Source: CAZRNB01 sp964601355
Lineage (GTDB): Bacteria; Planctomycetota; Phycisphaerae; Sedimentisphaerales; Anaerobacaceae
Direction: 5' to 3'
DNA length: 64,000 nt
NCBI GenBank assembly: GCA_964601355.1
Contig: CAZRNB010000002.1
Span: 1 to 64,000 of the forward strand
Made by a program: the position numbers and the translations under genes. Of this stretch, positions 34,509 to 41,972 are shown piece by piece; position 1 is the stretch's first letter, and every line of letters starts with the position of its first letter. Under the pieces are notes generated by a model. That model worked only from the letters and a program-made list of their open reading frames with translations. It was not told the origin of the DNA and made no database searches.

Positions 34509-35261
34509 TTATTCATTACTGTAACGCTGCGGCTCAATTACTTTTTGCTCTTTGAAAACTTTGCCGGTAAGGTAATCAGTAAAGGTAACTTTCACGGTCA
34601 GAGGTTCCTTGTCCTCCATTGGGGGAATGTCAGCCACATCAAACTCCAATCTGTAATGGATCATCAAGGCGGTAAACCAGAGCTGTTTTAGCTGCTCCGG
34701 CTCTACATGCCACTCGCCCAGCAGGGCCTGATCCTGCTGTTTGGACAGATTCCACAGTTGTACATCCACGTCGCCGGTTGCTTTTATGACGTCACCATCT
34801 GCGTCAACAGGCTGCAAATAAACAATCAGCTTTTCACTTTTACCGTCTTTATCTTTATCGTAAAAGTTTGTATATCCACCGATTTTGATTCTTTGAAGAC
34901 GATAAAGATTTTCACCCTTGACCTGCTCAGGTAAGCCGGAAAGCACATGCACTCGCTCCTGCAATTCCGCGTTTTCTCCCTTCACCTGCTCGATTTCTTT
35001 CTGTAGCTGCGAATTTTGCTCATTGAGCTTATCAATCTGCTCGGTCAAAGTTATCTGTTCCTTATTGGTGTCCAGACAGCCTGGAACAAAAAACAGAGGA
35101 CAGAGGACAAAAACAAGAACACAGAAAACAGAGGACAGAAAACAGAGAACAGAGGGCAAAGTTCTGTTTTTTAACTTCTGTATTCTGTATTCTGTATTCT
35201 GTATTCTGTCATTCTTCTTCTGTCTTCTCATTTGTTTGATTCTTTCAATCCTGGGCTTCAT
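34509..35261 (-). CDS. Lipoprotein-like hypothetical with coiled coil
   Basis: The 250-aa frame has a basic N-terminal stretch, a hydrophobic run (LCFLSSVFCVLVFVLCPLFF, residues 39-58) and VPGC (Cys 62) as a lipobox. A coiled coil (LTEQIDKLNEQNSQLQKEIE, about 73-92) and a beta-rich domain (about 120-250, YDKDKDGKSEKLIVYL) follow. The signal region is encoded by word-repeats (35089-35227), which is unusual. The start may be ATG 35261, overlapping clpP, or ATG 35231. Function unknown; export is inferred. Confidence 0.7.
   Translation of the reverse strand: MKPRIERIKQMRRQKKNDRIQNTEYRIQKLKNRTLPSVLCFLSSVFCVLVFVLCPLFFVPGCLDTNKEQITLTEQIDKLNEQNSQLQKEIEQVKGENAELQERVHVLSGLPEQVKGENLYRLQRIKIGGYTNFYDKDKDGKSEKLIVYLQPVDADGDVIKATGDVDVQLWNLSKQQDQALLGEWHVEPEQLKQLWFTALMIHYRLEFDVADIPPMEDKEPLTVKVTFTDYLTGKVFKEQKVIEPQRYSNE
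35089..35227. repeat. Word-repeat encoding a signal peptide
   Basis: Arrays of acagaggacagaa words (35092-35155) face five tandem ttctgta words (35175-35209), so the two arms are roughly complementary (acaga/tctgt). Read on the minus strand they encode the N-terminal region and hydrophobic core of the 34509-35261 protein. Confidence 0.8.
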
Positions 35262-35892
35262 CTGTGGACTGAGCCGGCTCTCTGATTATTTCAGGCGCTT
35301 TTTGCACGATTTGGTCGGCTAATCCGTAATTGATTGCTTCTTCTGCATCGAGCCAGAGGTTGCGGTCGCAATCCTTTTCAATTTTCTCGGGGCTTTGGCC
35401 CGTATGTTTGGCCAATATATCATAAAGTCGGCTGCGTAGCCGAAGAATTTCCTGTGCCTCTATATCCAGGTCGGTAGCAGACCCTTCCAATATACCTGTA
35501 ATTAAAGGCTGGTGCAGGAGGATTCTGTTGTTTGCCAGGAGAAACCTTTTCCCCGATTTGCCGCTGGCCAGCAGCACCGCGGCCATACTCGCCGCCTGTC
35601 CTATACAATACGTCGCGACTTCACAACGTAAAAACTGCATTGTATCATAGATTGCAAGCCCCGCGGTGATCGAGCCGCCCGGCGAATTGATGTAAAAGTG
35701 GATATCGGTTTTCCTGTCTTCGTTACTAAGAAACAGCATCTGGGCTATGATTAAATTTGCCGTTACATCTTCGATCACGCCGCTGAGAAAGACAATTCTA
35801 TCCTTCAGCAGTCTTGAATAAATATCGTACGCACGCTCGCCTCTTCCGGTTTTTTCAATAACTATTGGTACCAACGTCTCGTTCACGCTCAT
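35245..35892 (-). CDS. clpP: ATP-dependent Clp protease, proteolytic subunit
   Basis: From ATG 35892 the 215-aa serine peptidase has Ser in GQAASMAAVLLASG (about residue 100), His in NRILLHQPL (about 125) and Asp in DCDRNLWLDAEEAINYGL (about 175). It works with ClpX/ClpA. An upstream frame to 35970 goes through a repeat (35917-35981), so ATG 35892 is preferred, with AGGGAAA upstream. It follows a second clpP paralogue and tig, the usual tig-clpP order. The C-terminal tail (EPAQSTDEAQD) is acidic. Confidence 0.93.
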   Translation of the reverse strand: MSVNETLVPIVIEKTGRGERAYDIYSRLLKDRIVFLSGVIEDVTANLIIAQMLFLSNEDRKTDIHFYINSPGGSITAGLAIYDTMQFLRCEVATYCIGQAASMAAVLLASGKSGKRFLLANNRILLHQPLITGILEGSATDLDIEAQEILRLRSRLYDILAKHTGQSPEKIEKDCDRNLWLDAEEAINYGLADQIVQKAPEIIREPAQSTDEAQD

Positions 35893-35916
35893 TTGTATTT
35901 TCCCTATTAACCAGAA

Positions 35917-35981
35917 TTTGTTCATTGTTATCAGTTCATTGTTCATCGATGAACAACTAACTATGAACAATAAACTATTTA
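35917..35981. repeat. Inverted repeat between the two clpP genes
   Basis: A perfect 18-bp palindrome ttgttcatcgatgaacaa (35939-35956) is flanked by further ttcattgtt and aacaataaa words on either side that also pair. It fills the spacer between the two clpP genes. Confidence 0.8.
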
Positions 35982-36641
35982 CTATTTCTCCTTTTTCTCG
36001 GCCTTTTTCGCCTTGTCTTCTTCGTGCAGCACTTCGTCGATAAGGCCGTATGCTTTTGCCTCATCAGCGGTCAGGTATCTATTTCTTTCCGTCTCTGCTG
36101 CAATCTTCTCAATCGGCTGACCGGTATGCCTGGCCAAAATTTCGTTTATCATCGTTTTGGCTTTTAGGATTTCTTCCGCCTGTATTTTGATGTCTGCCGC
36201 CTGGCCGCTGACGCCGCCCCAGGGCTGATGCAGCATAACTTTAGCGTGCGGCAGCGCAAAGCGTTTTCCTTTGGTTCCGGCTGCCAGCACAATCGCGGCG
36301 CCTGATTCTGCTCTGCCGATACAGTAAGTTGCTACCGGCGAGCCGACAAAACATATGGTATCGTAAATAGCCATTGTGTCGTCAACGGTGCCGCCCGGCG
36401 AATTGATATACAAGCTGATTTCACCGCCACGTTTGAGGTTATCCAGGTAAAGAATCTTCATAATGACCTCAGCAGCCCTTGCATAAGAGATTTCGCCGAT
36501 CAAAAACACAATCCTGTTTTCAAGCAGCAAATCATCAAGGCTCATCTGGCGATATTGCTGGTACTGGCCGTACTGGTTGTATTTTTCCACATTCTTTATG
36601 GCGACGCCATTTTGTGATACGCTGCAAAATGGGAGCTTCAT
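35982..36641 (-). CDS. ClpP paralogue with Q/Y-rich N-terminus
   Basis: From ATG 36641 the protein has 219 aa. The triad is retained: Ser in CIGRAESGAAIVLAAG, His in KVMLHQPWGG, Asp-equivalent region ETERNRYLTADEAKAYGL (Asn/Arg-rich, with an Asp only in TADEA). The N-terminus (NQYGQYQQYRQ) is glutamine- and tyrosine-rich. Typical ClpP has ERDRxMSAxEA where the first D is catalytic; here ERNRYL replaces that Asp by Asn, so activity may depend on the partner ClpP in a mixed ring. AAGGAAG precedes the start. Confidence 0.88.
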   Translation of the reverse strand: MKLPFCSVSQNGVAIKNVEKYNQYGQYQQYRQMSLDDLLLENRIVFLIGEISYARAAEVIMKILYLDNLKRGGEISLYINSPGGTVDDTMAIYDTICFVGSPVATYCIGRAESGAAIVLAAGTKGKRFALPHAKVMLHQPWGGVSGQAADIKIQAEEILKAKTMINEILARHTGQPIEKIAAETERNRYLTADEAKAYGLIDEVLHEEDKAKKAEKKEK

Positions 36642-36686
36642 AAATTCTTCCTTGTAAAGTCGATTATTGTTCTGTTCCGTCTGCAA

Positions 36687-38411
36687 CTATTCCTTCTCTT
36701 CTTTCGCGGCTTTTTTTGTGGATTTAGATTCTCTCTTTTTGGCAGCTTTCTTTTCGCCGCCGGCGGCCTCCGTTACCGCTGCCGTTTCCAAGAGCTTATC
36801 TATGCACTTTCTTTCATGCACCTGCAATTTAAACTGTGCCAATGAACCGTCTCGCTCCATTTCCTCTCTCATTTTTTCGGGTCTGCGACCCTGCTGGAGA
36901 GCCAATTGAGCGATATGGCCGTTAATTTCCTCTTCATTTGTCTCAATCCCAAGCTTATCAGCAATCTTGTCTATGATAAAGAATATTTTGAATTGCTGTT
37001 TAGCCTGCTCTTCGCTGCTTGCTCGTAACTGTTCCATCCGCTCCTCGATTTGCTGCTTGGGTAAGCCGCGCATTAAAAGATTGATATACTGCCTTTTTAG
37101 CAGCGTCGCTGAGTGCTCCGCAACAATATCCAAAGGCAGCTCAAACCTGGTATTGTCGATCAGATATTGGTAGATTTGCTCGGCCATTGCCGCTCGGATT
37201 TGCTGCTCTAACTGGCTATGCAGCGAATCGTGAATTTTTTCATGTAATTCTGCTTCATCTTTTACTTCGAGCCGCTTGAGGAAATCTTCGTCCAGCTCAG
37301 CCGGCCTGAGCCATTTTATCTCCTTGATTGTGATCTGGATGTCTACCTTCTTGCCGCGAAACTCCTCTTTATAATATGTTTTCGGCACCTCAACGTTCGT
37401 CTGCTTAACATCACCTGCTCTGGCGCCGACCAGCAGCTCATCGAGCCTCTCAACCGGAATAGCGCCGACAAAACCGTTTTTCCGCACATATATCTCGATA
37501 TTATTAAGTTTCTGCTCTTGCTCGACCTCGCCGTGCTGTCGCACCGTCGCAGCAGGTTGTGGTGAGCTTGCCGAATCCATGCCTTCGGTCTTCGCAGCCA
37601 ATTCAGCGGAGGAGGCTTTAGTTTTCTCGACTTCGCTCTGCTCTGAAGCATCCTGTGGAGGGACAGGTACATCCACTGCGCCCGAGACAGGTCCCTCGAC
37701 TGCGCTCGGGACAGGCTTGAGAACCACGTCGGCAATTATCTCATCTTCAAGCTCAACGACGCCCCCTTCCCGCGGCGTCCACAAACCTGACCATTTTCGT
37801 ATTCGCTCGATTTCTTTGGTAACGTGCTCATCTGTCACTTCGAGTTTTGTCCTGGTTATCGGAATACATTCAAGCGGAGGCAAATCAAATTCCGGACGCA
37901 CCTCGATTTCAAAATCAAACTTAAATGGACCGCTCTCCGGCAGCTCTATCTTTTCGTGTTTAATGTCCGGCTCGCCGAGCACTTCCAGCTTGTTATCCTT
38001 GATGGCGGCGCCACTTGCATCAACTAATAATTTTAATTTCACCTGCTCGGTCGTTTCTTTGCCGAATCTTTTTTCCAGGAGCCTGCGAGGCGCTCGGCCT
38101 TTCCGAAAGCCAGGCACGAGTGCTTCTTTACGTAAATCGTAATATTGTTTGTCGGTGGCGTTTTTAATCTCTTCTTCCGGTATTTCTATAGAGACCTTTT
38201 TTTTGCATGGGCCGGCTGGATCAATTGCTGCCGTGTATTTTAACGCCGGGGCTTGTTTTTCTCCCGCTCCGGCTTCGGCCTTTTCGTCTGCGGCACTCGT
38301 CTGGGCGGAGCCAGCCGTAGCCCGATGCTCCGCCGTAACGGGCGTGGCTTCCTGCTCAACGGGCTGTTCCTGTTCGTCTTTCACTTCTTCTGTGGCCTTT
38401 TCTTTAGGCAT
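36687..38411 (-). CDS. tig: Trigger factor with internal repeat-derived segment
   Basis: The 574-aa ribosome-bound chaperone and prolyl isomerase is longer than the usual 430-450 aa. The ribosome-binding domain has VPGFRKGRAPRRLLEKRFG (about residues 93-111). The FKBP-like domain contains VRKNGFVGAIPVERLDELLV (about 309-328). The C-terminal domain is helical. Extra length comes from an N-terminal low-complexity tail (about 1-55), a lysine-rich C-terminus (KKAAKKRESKSTKKAAKEEK), and residues about 232-298 in a loop of the FKBP domain, which contain PVPSAVEGPVSGAVDVPVP from a SAVEG-type repeat. It leads tig-clpP-clpP. Confidence 0.92.
   Translation of the reverse strand: MPKEKATEEVKDEQEQPVEQEATPVTAEHRATAGSAQTSAADEKAEAGAGEKQAPALKYTAAIDPAGPCKKKVSIEIPEEEIKNATDKQYYDLRKEALVPGFRKGRAPRRLLEKRFGKETTEQVKLKLLVDASGAAIKDNKLEVLGEPDIKHEKIELPESGPFKFDFEIEVRPEFDLPPLECIPITRTKLEVTDEHVTKEIERIRKWSGLWTPREGGVVELEDEIIADVVLKPVPSAVEGPVSGAVDVPVPPQDASEQSEVEKTKASSAELAAKTEGMDSASSPQPAATVRQHGEVEQEQKLNNIEIYVRKNGFVGAIPVERLDELLVGARAGDVKQTNVEVPKTYYKEEFRGKKVDIQITIKEIKWLRPAELDEDFLKRLEVKDEAELHEKIHDSLHSQLEQQIRAAMAEQIYQYLIDNTRFELPLDIVAEHSATLLKRQYINLLMRGLPKQQIEERMEQLRASSEEQAKQQFKIFFIIDKIADKLGIETNEEEINGHIAQLALQQGRRPEKMREEMERDGSLAQFKLQVHERKCIDKLLETAAVTEAAGGEKKAAKKRESKSTKKAAKEEKE
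37691..37712. repeat. SAVEG-type repeat inside tig
   Basis: An inverted core (gtccctcgact, gcgctcgggac) with one decayed second copy at about 37666-37690. Read on the tig strand it encodes PVPSAVEGP. It matches the dispersed repeat at 7173, 12549, 17041 and 18295. Confidence 0.8.
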
Positions 38412-38677
38412 TTTTATTCTCCCAAAGGATATTTCTTATATAGCCCTTGAATAATAAACAAAAAGGCTTAAGGGAAGCAAACTCCCTTAGCCAGATTTTC
38501 TATATTTTCCATCCGCCTTCATTTCCAAAAGCGGCCTTAAACATATCGGCGACCAGCGCCCGACTACAGCTTAGCCGGTAACTCACCGATACTATCTTAT
38601 TAGAGCACAAGTCACAAGGGCATAAGTTACTTTTGCTTTTGTGCTCTTATGCACTTATACCTTACGCTCTTTTTCAG

Positions 38678-38749
38678 AGCGGGTGATGGGGCTCGAACCC
38701 ACGACATCAACCTTGGCAAGGTTGCGCTCTACCACTGAGCTACACCCGC
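38678..38749 (-). tRNA. tRNA-Gly (anticodon GCC)
   Basis: The minus strand gives a full cloverleaf: acceptor GCGGGTG / CACCCGC, D arm GCTCAGTGGTAGAGC, anticodon stem-loop CAACC-TTGCCAA-GGTTG with anticodon GCC, T arm GTGGG-TTCGAGC-CCCAT. Total 72 nt, discriminator base T, and CCA is not encoded. It is 266 nt upstream of tig on the same strand. Confidence 0.96.
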
Positions 38750-38753
38750 ATGT

Positions 38754-38787
38754 TCGTCGCTCGTCGCTCGTATTTCGTATCTCGTAA
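38754..38787. repeat. Tandem tcgtcgc / tcgtatc words
   Basis: tcgtcgctcgtcgctcg followed by tatttcgtatctcgta immediately beyond the 5' end of the tRNA-Gly. The same word occurs at 49341-49376, 52562-52580 and inside glmS (58613-58640). Confidence 0.7.
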
Positions 38788-38856
38788 TATTTTTACTCAA
38801 TTATAGGAGCTGTTTTGGGCCATGCAAGGGGATTTTTCGTAAAATTTTGCGTTTAG

Positions 38857-38877
38857 CCGTCGCCGGCACGGCGACGG
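38857..38877. repeat. CGTCGCCG hairpin repeat, copy 2
   Basis: ccgtcgccg-gca-cggcgacgg, preceded by gttta; the reverse complement of the copy at 2991-3011 including the flanking ctaaac. It lies 80 nt upstream of pcm. Confidence 0.75.
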
Positions 38878-38957
38878 GGAGAATCCAAATTTGACGTTTA
38901 ACCGCCCTTGTTATATAATCATGGAGGTCAACTGTATATGATTCGGGGGATTGAAAG

Positions 38958-39788
38958 ATGAATGATAGAAATAGATTGCATATCGTCGTTCGTGCATTTG
39001 CTGTGGTGGCTTTCATGGTTATAAGTACAATTGATCCGGTTGCGATATCCGCTACGGAAGAGAATAAAGACCCAAATGAAATTGGCGCAAGCCATGCTGC
39101 GCACAAGATCCTTCCGCCGGACCACAATCACCCCGCCTTTAATGAGCGTGTCGAAGAACGGGCAGAAATGGTCGCCACTCAAATCCAGGGGCGAGACGTG
39201 AACGACCCAAATGTCTTAAAAGCGATGCGGCTCGTGCCGCGACATGCGTTTGTAAGAGCCAGCGAACAGAACGCAGCCTACGGCGATTATCCGCTTTCGA
39301 TAGGTTACGGCCAGACCATAAGCCAGCCTTATATCGTGGCATTTATGACGCAGGTCTTGCAGTTCAAGCCTAATGCCAAAGTATTAGAAATCGGCACAGG
39401 CTCAGGCTACCAGGCTGCGGTATGTGCCGAGCTCGCGCGTGAGGTCTATACAATCGAGATTGTCGAGGCCCTTGCAAAATCCGCTGCTGTGAAGTTAAAA
39501 GAATTAGGCTACCACAACGTATTTGTCAAGGCCGGCGACGGCTTTTTCGGCTGGCCGGATAAAGCACCATTCGATGCAATAATCGGCACAGCCGCAGCAG
39601 AGCGTGTCCCTCAGCCGCTAATAGATCAGCTAAAGCCCGGCGGCAAAATGATTCTGCCCGTGGAAGGCCGGCTGGGATTTCAATATTTAGTGTTGATAAT
39701 AAAGGACGAAAAAGGCAAACTGCACCAAAAGAATGTTATGCCGGTCCGCTTTGTACCCATGACCGGCCAAGTGGAAAAAAGCCCGTGA
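38958..39788 (+). CDS. pcm: Protein-L-isoaspartate O-methyltransferase, exported form
   Basis: PIMT uses SAM to repair isoaspartyl residues. The 276-aa protein has VPRHAFV (about residue 92), GYGQTISQPYIVAFM (about 116-130), and SAM-binding VLEIGTGSGYQAAVCA (about 141-156), with the late VPQPLIDQLKPGGKMILPVE (about 214-233). An N-terminal hydrophobic run (AFAVVAFMVISTIDPVAISA) predicts a signal peptide. Cytosolic PIMT lacks this. Exported PIMT variants occur in several Gram-negative lineages, but SAM supply outside is an open question. Flanked by a repeat and convergent with the heme operon. Confidence 0.92.
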   Translation: MNDRNRLHIVVRAFAVVAFMVISTIDPVAISATEENKDPNEIGASHAAHKILPPDHNHPAFNERVEERAEMVATQIQGRDVNDPNVLKAMRLVPRHAFVRASEQNAAYGDYPLSIGYGQTISQPYIVAFMTQVLQFKPNAKVLEIGTGSGYQAAVCAELAREVYTIEIVEALAKSAAVKLKELGYHNVFVKAGDGFFGWPDKAPFDAIIGTAAAERVPQPLIDQLKPGGKMILPVEGRLGFQYLVLIIKDEKGKLHQKNVMPVRFVPMTGQVEKSP

Positions 39789-39858
39789 GACAGCACTGCG
39801 TTATCTCACGGAGTGAAGAGAAAAAATAACAGCAATGTGAATCCTGCAACCCGCTCCC

Positions 39859-40854
39859 TTACGGTCGCGGCTCTGTTTTATAGAAATGTTTGACGGGCTG
39901 CTTTTTAAGCTCGGCGACGGTCGGCAAAAGTTGAAATGATTTTATTTTTTCCGCCTCGATAAACTTATTTATCACGTGCTGAATCTGGCCCATGCTCCGG
40001 CCGTGAATCATGGCGAACAGATTATATGGCCAATTCTCGAACGTCTCTCTTTCGTAACAGTGACTTACTACGGTGAAATGAGCCAATCTTTGGCCGGCTT
40101 CTAAGATCCTTTCCTGCAGAACTTCACAGACAAACAAGACATTGATTACAAAGCCGAGCTTGCGATGGTCAACAACTGCAGCTATCCGCCGGATAACACC
40201 TTTATCAATCAGCCCCGTTATAATCTTCAAAATATCTTCTCTTGTTAGGCTTTCGTTGTGCAAAAAAGCAAAAGGTTCTTCCATCAGCTCCAAATCATTC
40301 TGCAGCTTTGAAAGTATCAATTTTTCGCTTTCATTCAGCTCGACCGGCTCGTCTTTGGAAATCCCTTTGGCCTCGTGTAATAATGTGCGGCCATTGCTCT
40401 CGGCATCAAAACGAACGTCAAGCTTAAAAACCCGCTTGACAGGCAGGCTTTGGAAATCTATGCCGAAGCGTCCGCCAAGATTCAGCAGGGTGGCCCTGAC
40501 TTGCCCCGGCGTTTGCGCCTGTAAGGTGAACCATAAATTGTAATAATGATTTCTGCGATAATTGTGAGAGACGTTTTCAAGACGATTTACCGCCTCGATA
40601 ACCTCTGCCAAGCTTTGTTCGGGGACATGTGCCGCAGCTAAAGTGCTCGTCAAGCCGAGGACTCGATGATTAATAATAGCGCTAATCCTGCGAATGACAC
40701 CAGTGTCTTTTAATTGCCTGGTTTGCTGTAAAATCTCTGTTTCGTCACTGTGTAAAGCTTTTGCGATTTCTGCAAATGGTCGCCGGCATATCGGCAGACC
40801 CTCCTGCAGGACGTTACATAACTGCTTTTGAAATTTTGTCAGATGCAAGCTCAA
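39859..40854 (-). CDS. ahbAB: Siroheme decarboxylase, AhbA-AhbB fusion
   Basis: This 331-aa protein joins two AsnC/Lrp-like halves. Each has an HTH followed by a ligand-binding domain. Half one has HNYRRNHYYNLWFTLQAQ (about 97-114); half two has SHCYERETFENWPYNLFAMI (about 265-284), the signature of siroheme decarboxylase. AhbA and AhbB are normally separate subunits that decarboxylate siroheme to 12,18-didecarboxysiroheme; here they are one chain. It overlaps ahbD by 4 nt and is the last gene of the heme operon. Confidence 0.92.
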   Translation of the reverse strand: MSLHLTKFQKQLCNVLQEGLPICRRPFAEIAKALHSDETEILQQTRQLKDTGVIRRISAIINHRVLGLTSTLAAAHVPEQSLAEVIEAVNRLENVSHNYRRNHYYNLWFTLQAQTPGQVRATLLNLGGRFGIDFQSLPVKRVFKLDVRFDAESNGRTLLHEAKGISKDEPVELNESEKLILSKLQNDLELMEEPFAFLHNESLTREDILKIITGLIDKGVIRRIAAVVDHRKLGFVINVLFVCEVLQERILEAGQRLAHFTVVSHCYERETFENWPYNLFAMIHGRSMGQIQHVINKFIEAEKIKSFQLLPTVAELKKQPVKHFYKTEPRP

Positions 40855-41891
40855 GCCTTACCTCCCGCACGGAAGCTGCAAATCGGGTCGGCCGCCAAGT
40901 AATCGCCGGACATCGCATAGGCCCTTGCCCGGCAGCCTCCACACAATTGTACAAATTCACAATCTCCACAGCCATCTTTATAAGATGAAACATCGCGGAT
41001 TTTCTTTAGAAGCTCTGCCTCTATCCAAATCTTCTTGAAATTAAAGCCGTTTTCGACCAGATTGCCCGCCGATATATTCAGAAAGCCACAGGTCTGCACG
41101 TCGCCCTTGTAGCTAATAAAGCCAAATCCCCTGCCGCCCATACAACCGTTAACTGGATCGATCAATTTCTTGGATATGGCTTTCTCGCACACTATTGCAA
41201 ACTGTGGCGCACATGTCACCCTTACTTCAATTGTCGATTCGAGCTTCAAACGAAGCAGCTCGTTCAGCAAAACCTCGTATTGTATGGAGTCGAGAATTTT
41301 ATCCGCTATTTTTTCACCCCGGCCGGTCGGCACGAAAATAAACGCATTAAAACAGTAGGCACCAAGTCTTTTAGCCAATTCAATTATGGCCGCCACCTCG
41401 TCGATATTGATTTTTGTAATGGTGGTATTGATCTGAAAACGCATACCCGCCTGGCGAGCAATCTGGGCAGCACTCATTACGGCATCGAAAGCGCCCGGCG
41501 CCTGCCTGAATTTATCGTGGGTCTCCGCTGAGCTTCCATCCAACGAAAACGATAGAGCCGACACGCCGGCTTCTTTTAATTCGATTATGGACTGCTCGTC
41601 GATTAAGTATCCGCAGGTTGCCATTACTATTCGCAGTTTGCGGGCGCATCCATATCTAATAATCTTATAGATGTCACCGCGTTCCATCGGCTCGCCGCCG
41701 GTCAAGATTATAACTGGCTTACAAAACCTCGCGACCGAGGATAGGATTTTTTTGCACTGCTCGGTAGTAAGCTCATCTTTGTCACCATCACCTGCGTTCG
41801 CACGGCAGTGTATACAGTTAAACCGGCATCGGCGGGTGACTTCAAATGCAATGAGTCGTGGTTTTTCTACTTTTCCCTTCATAATTGCCAT
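40851..41891 (-). CDS. ahbD: Radical SAM heme synthase AhbD
   Basis: The 346-aa protein has the radical SAM cluster CRFNCIHC (residues 22-29), GGEPMERGD (about 62-70), and a C-terminal SPASM/twitch region with CGDCEFVQLCGGCRARAYAM (about 305-324) and a final C near residue 338. AhbD converts iron-coproporphyrin III to heme by two oxidative decarboxylations. The C-terminal CGGCRARAYA with GDYLAADPIC is typical of AhbD. AhbC, encoded just upstream, differs. An alternative NirJ-like role cannot be excluded but the operon supports AhbD. Confidence 0.88.
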   Translation of the reverse strand: MAIMKGKVEKPRLIAFEVTRRCRFNCIHCRANAGDGDKDELTTEQCKKILSSVARFCKPVIILTGGEPMERGDIYKIIRYGCARKLRIVMATCGYLIDEQSIIELKEAGVSALSFSLDGSSAETHDKFRQAPGAFDAVMSAAQIARQAGMRFQINTTITKINIDEVAAIIELAKRLGAYCFNAFIFVPTGRGEKIADKILDSIQYEVLLNELLRLKLESTIEVRVTCAPQFAIVCEKAISKKLIDPVNGCMGGRGFGFISYKGDVQTCGFLNISAGNLVENGFNFKKIWIEAELLKKIRDVSSYKDGCGDCEFVQLCGGCRARAYAMSGDYLAADPICSFRAGGKA

Positions 41892-41900
41892 TATTTAGTC

Positions 41901-41971
41901 CCTCAATTTATTGAGGTGTTCTCGATTTAAACTTGTTGCGGGGTTCACAAAATCCCCGAATAAATTCGGGG
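41901..41971. repeat. Two hairpins between ahbC and ahbD
   Basis: cctcaatttattgagg (41901-41916) and ccccgaataaattcgggg (41954-41971, followed by gctaaat) have perfect stems of 7-8 bp. They belong to the TTTAG-stem-TTTA-stem family and fill the 81-nt spacer in the heme operon. Confidence 0.75.
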
Positions 41972-41972
41972 G

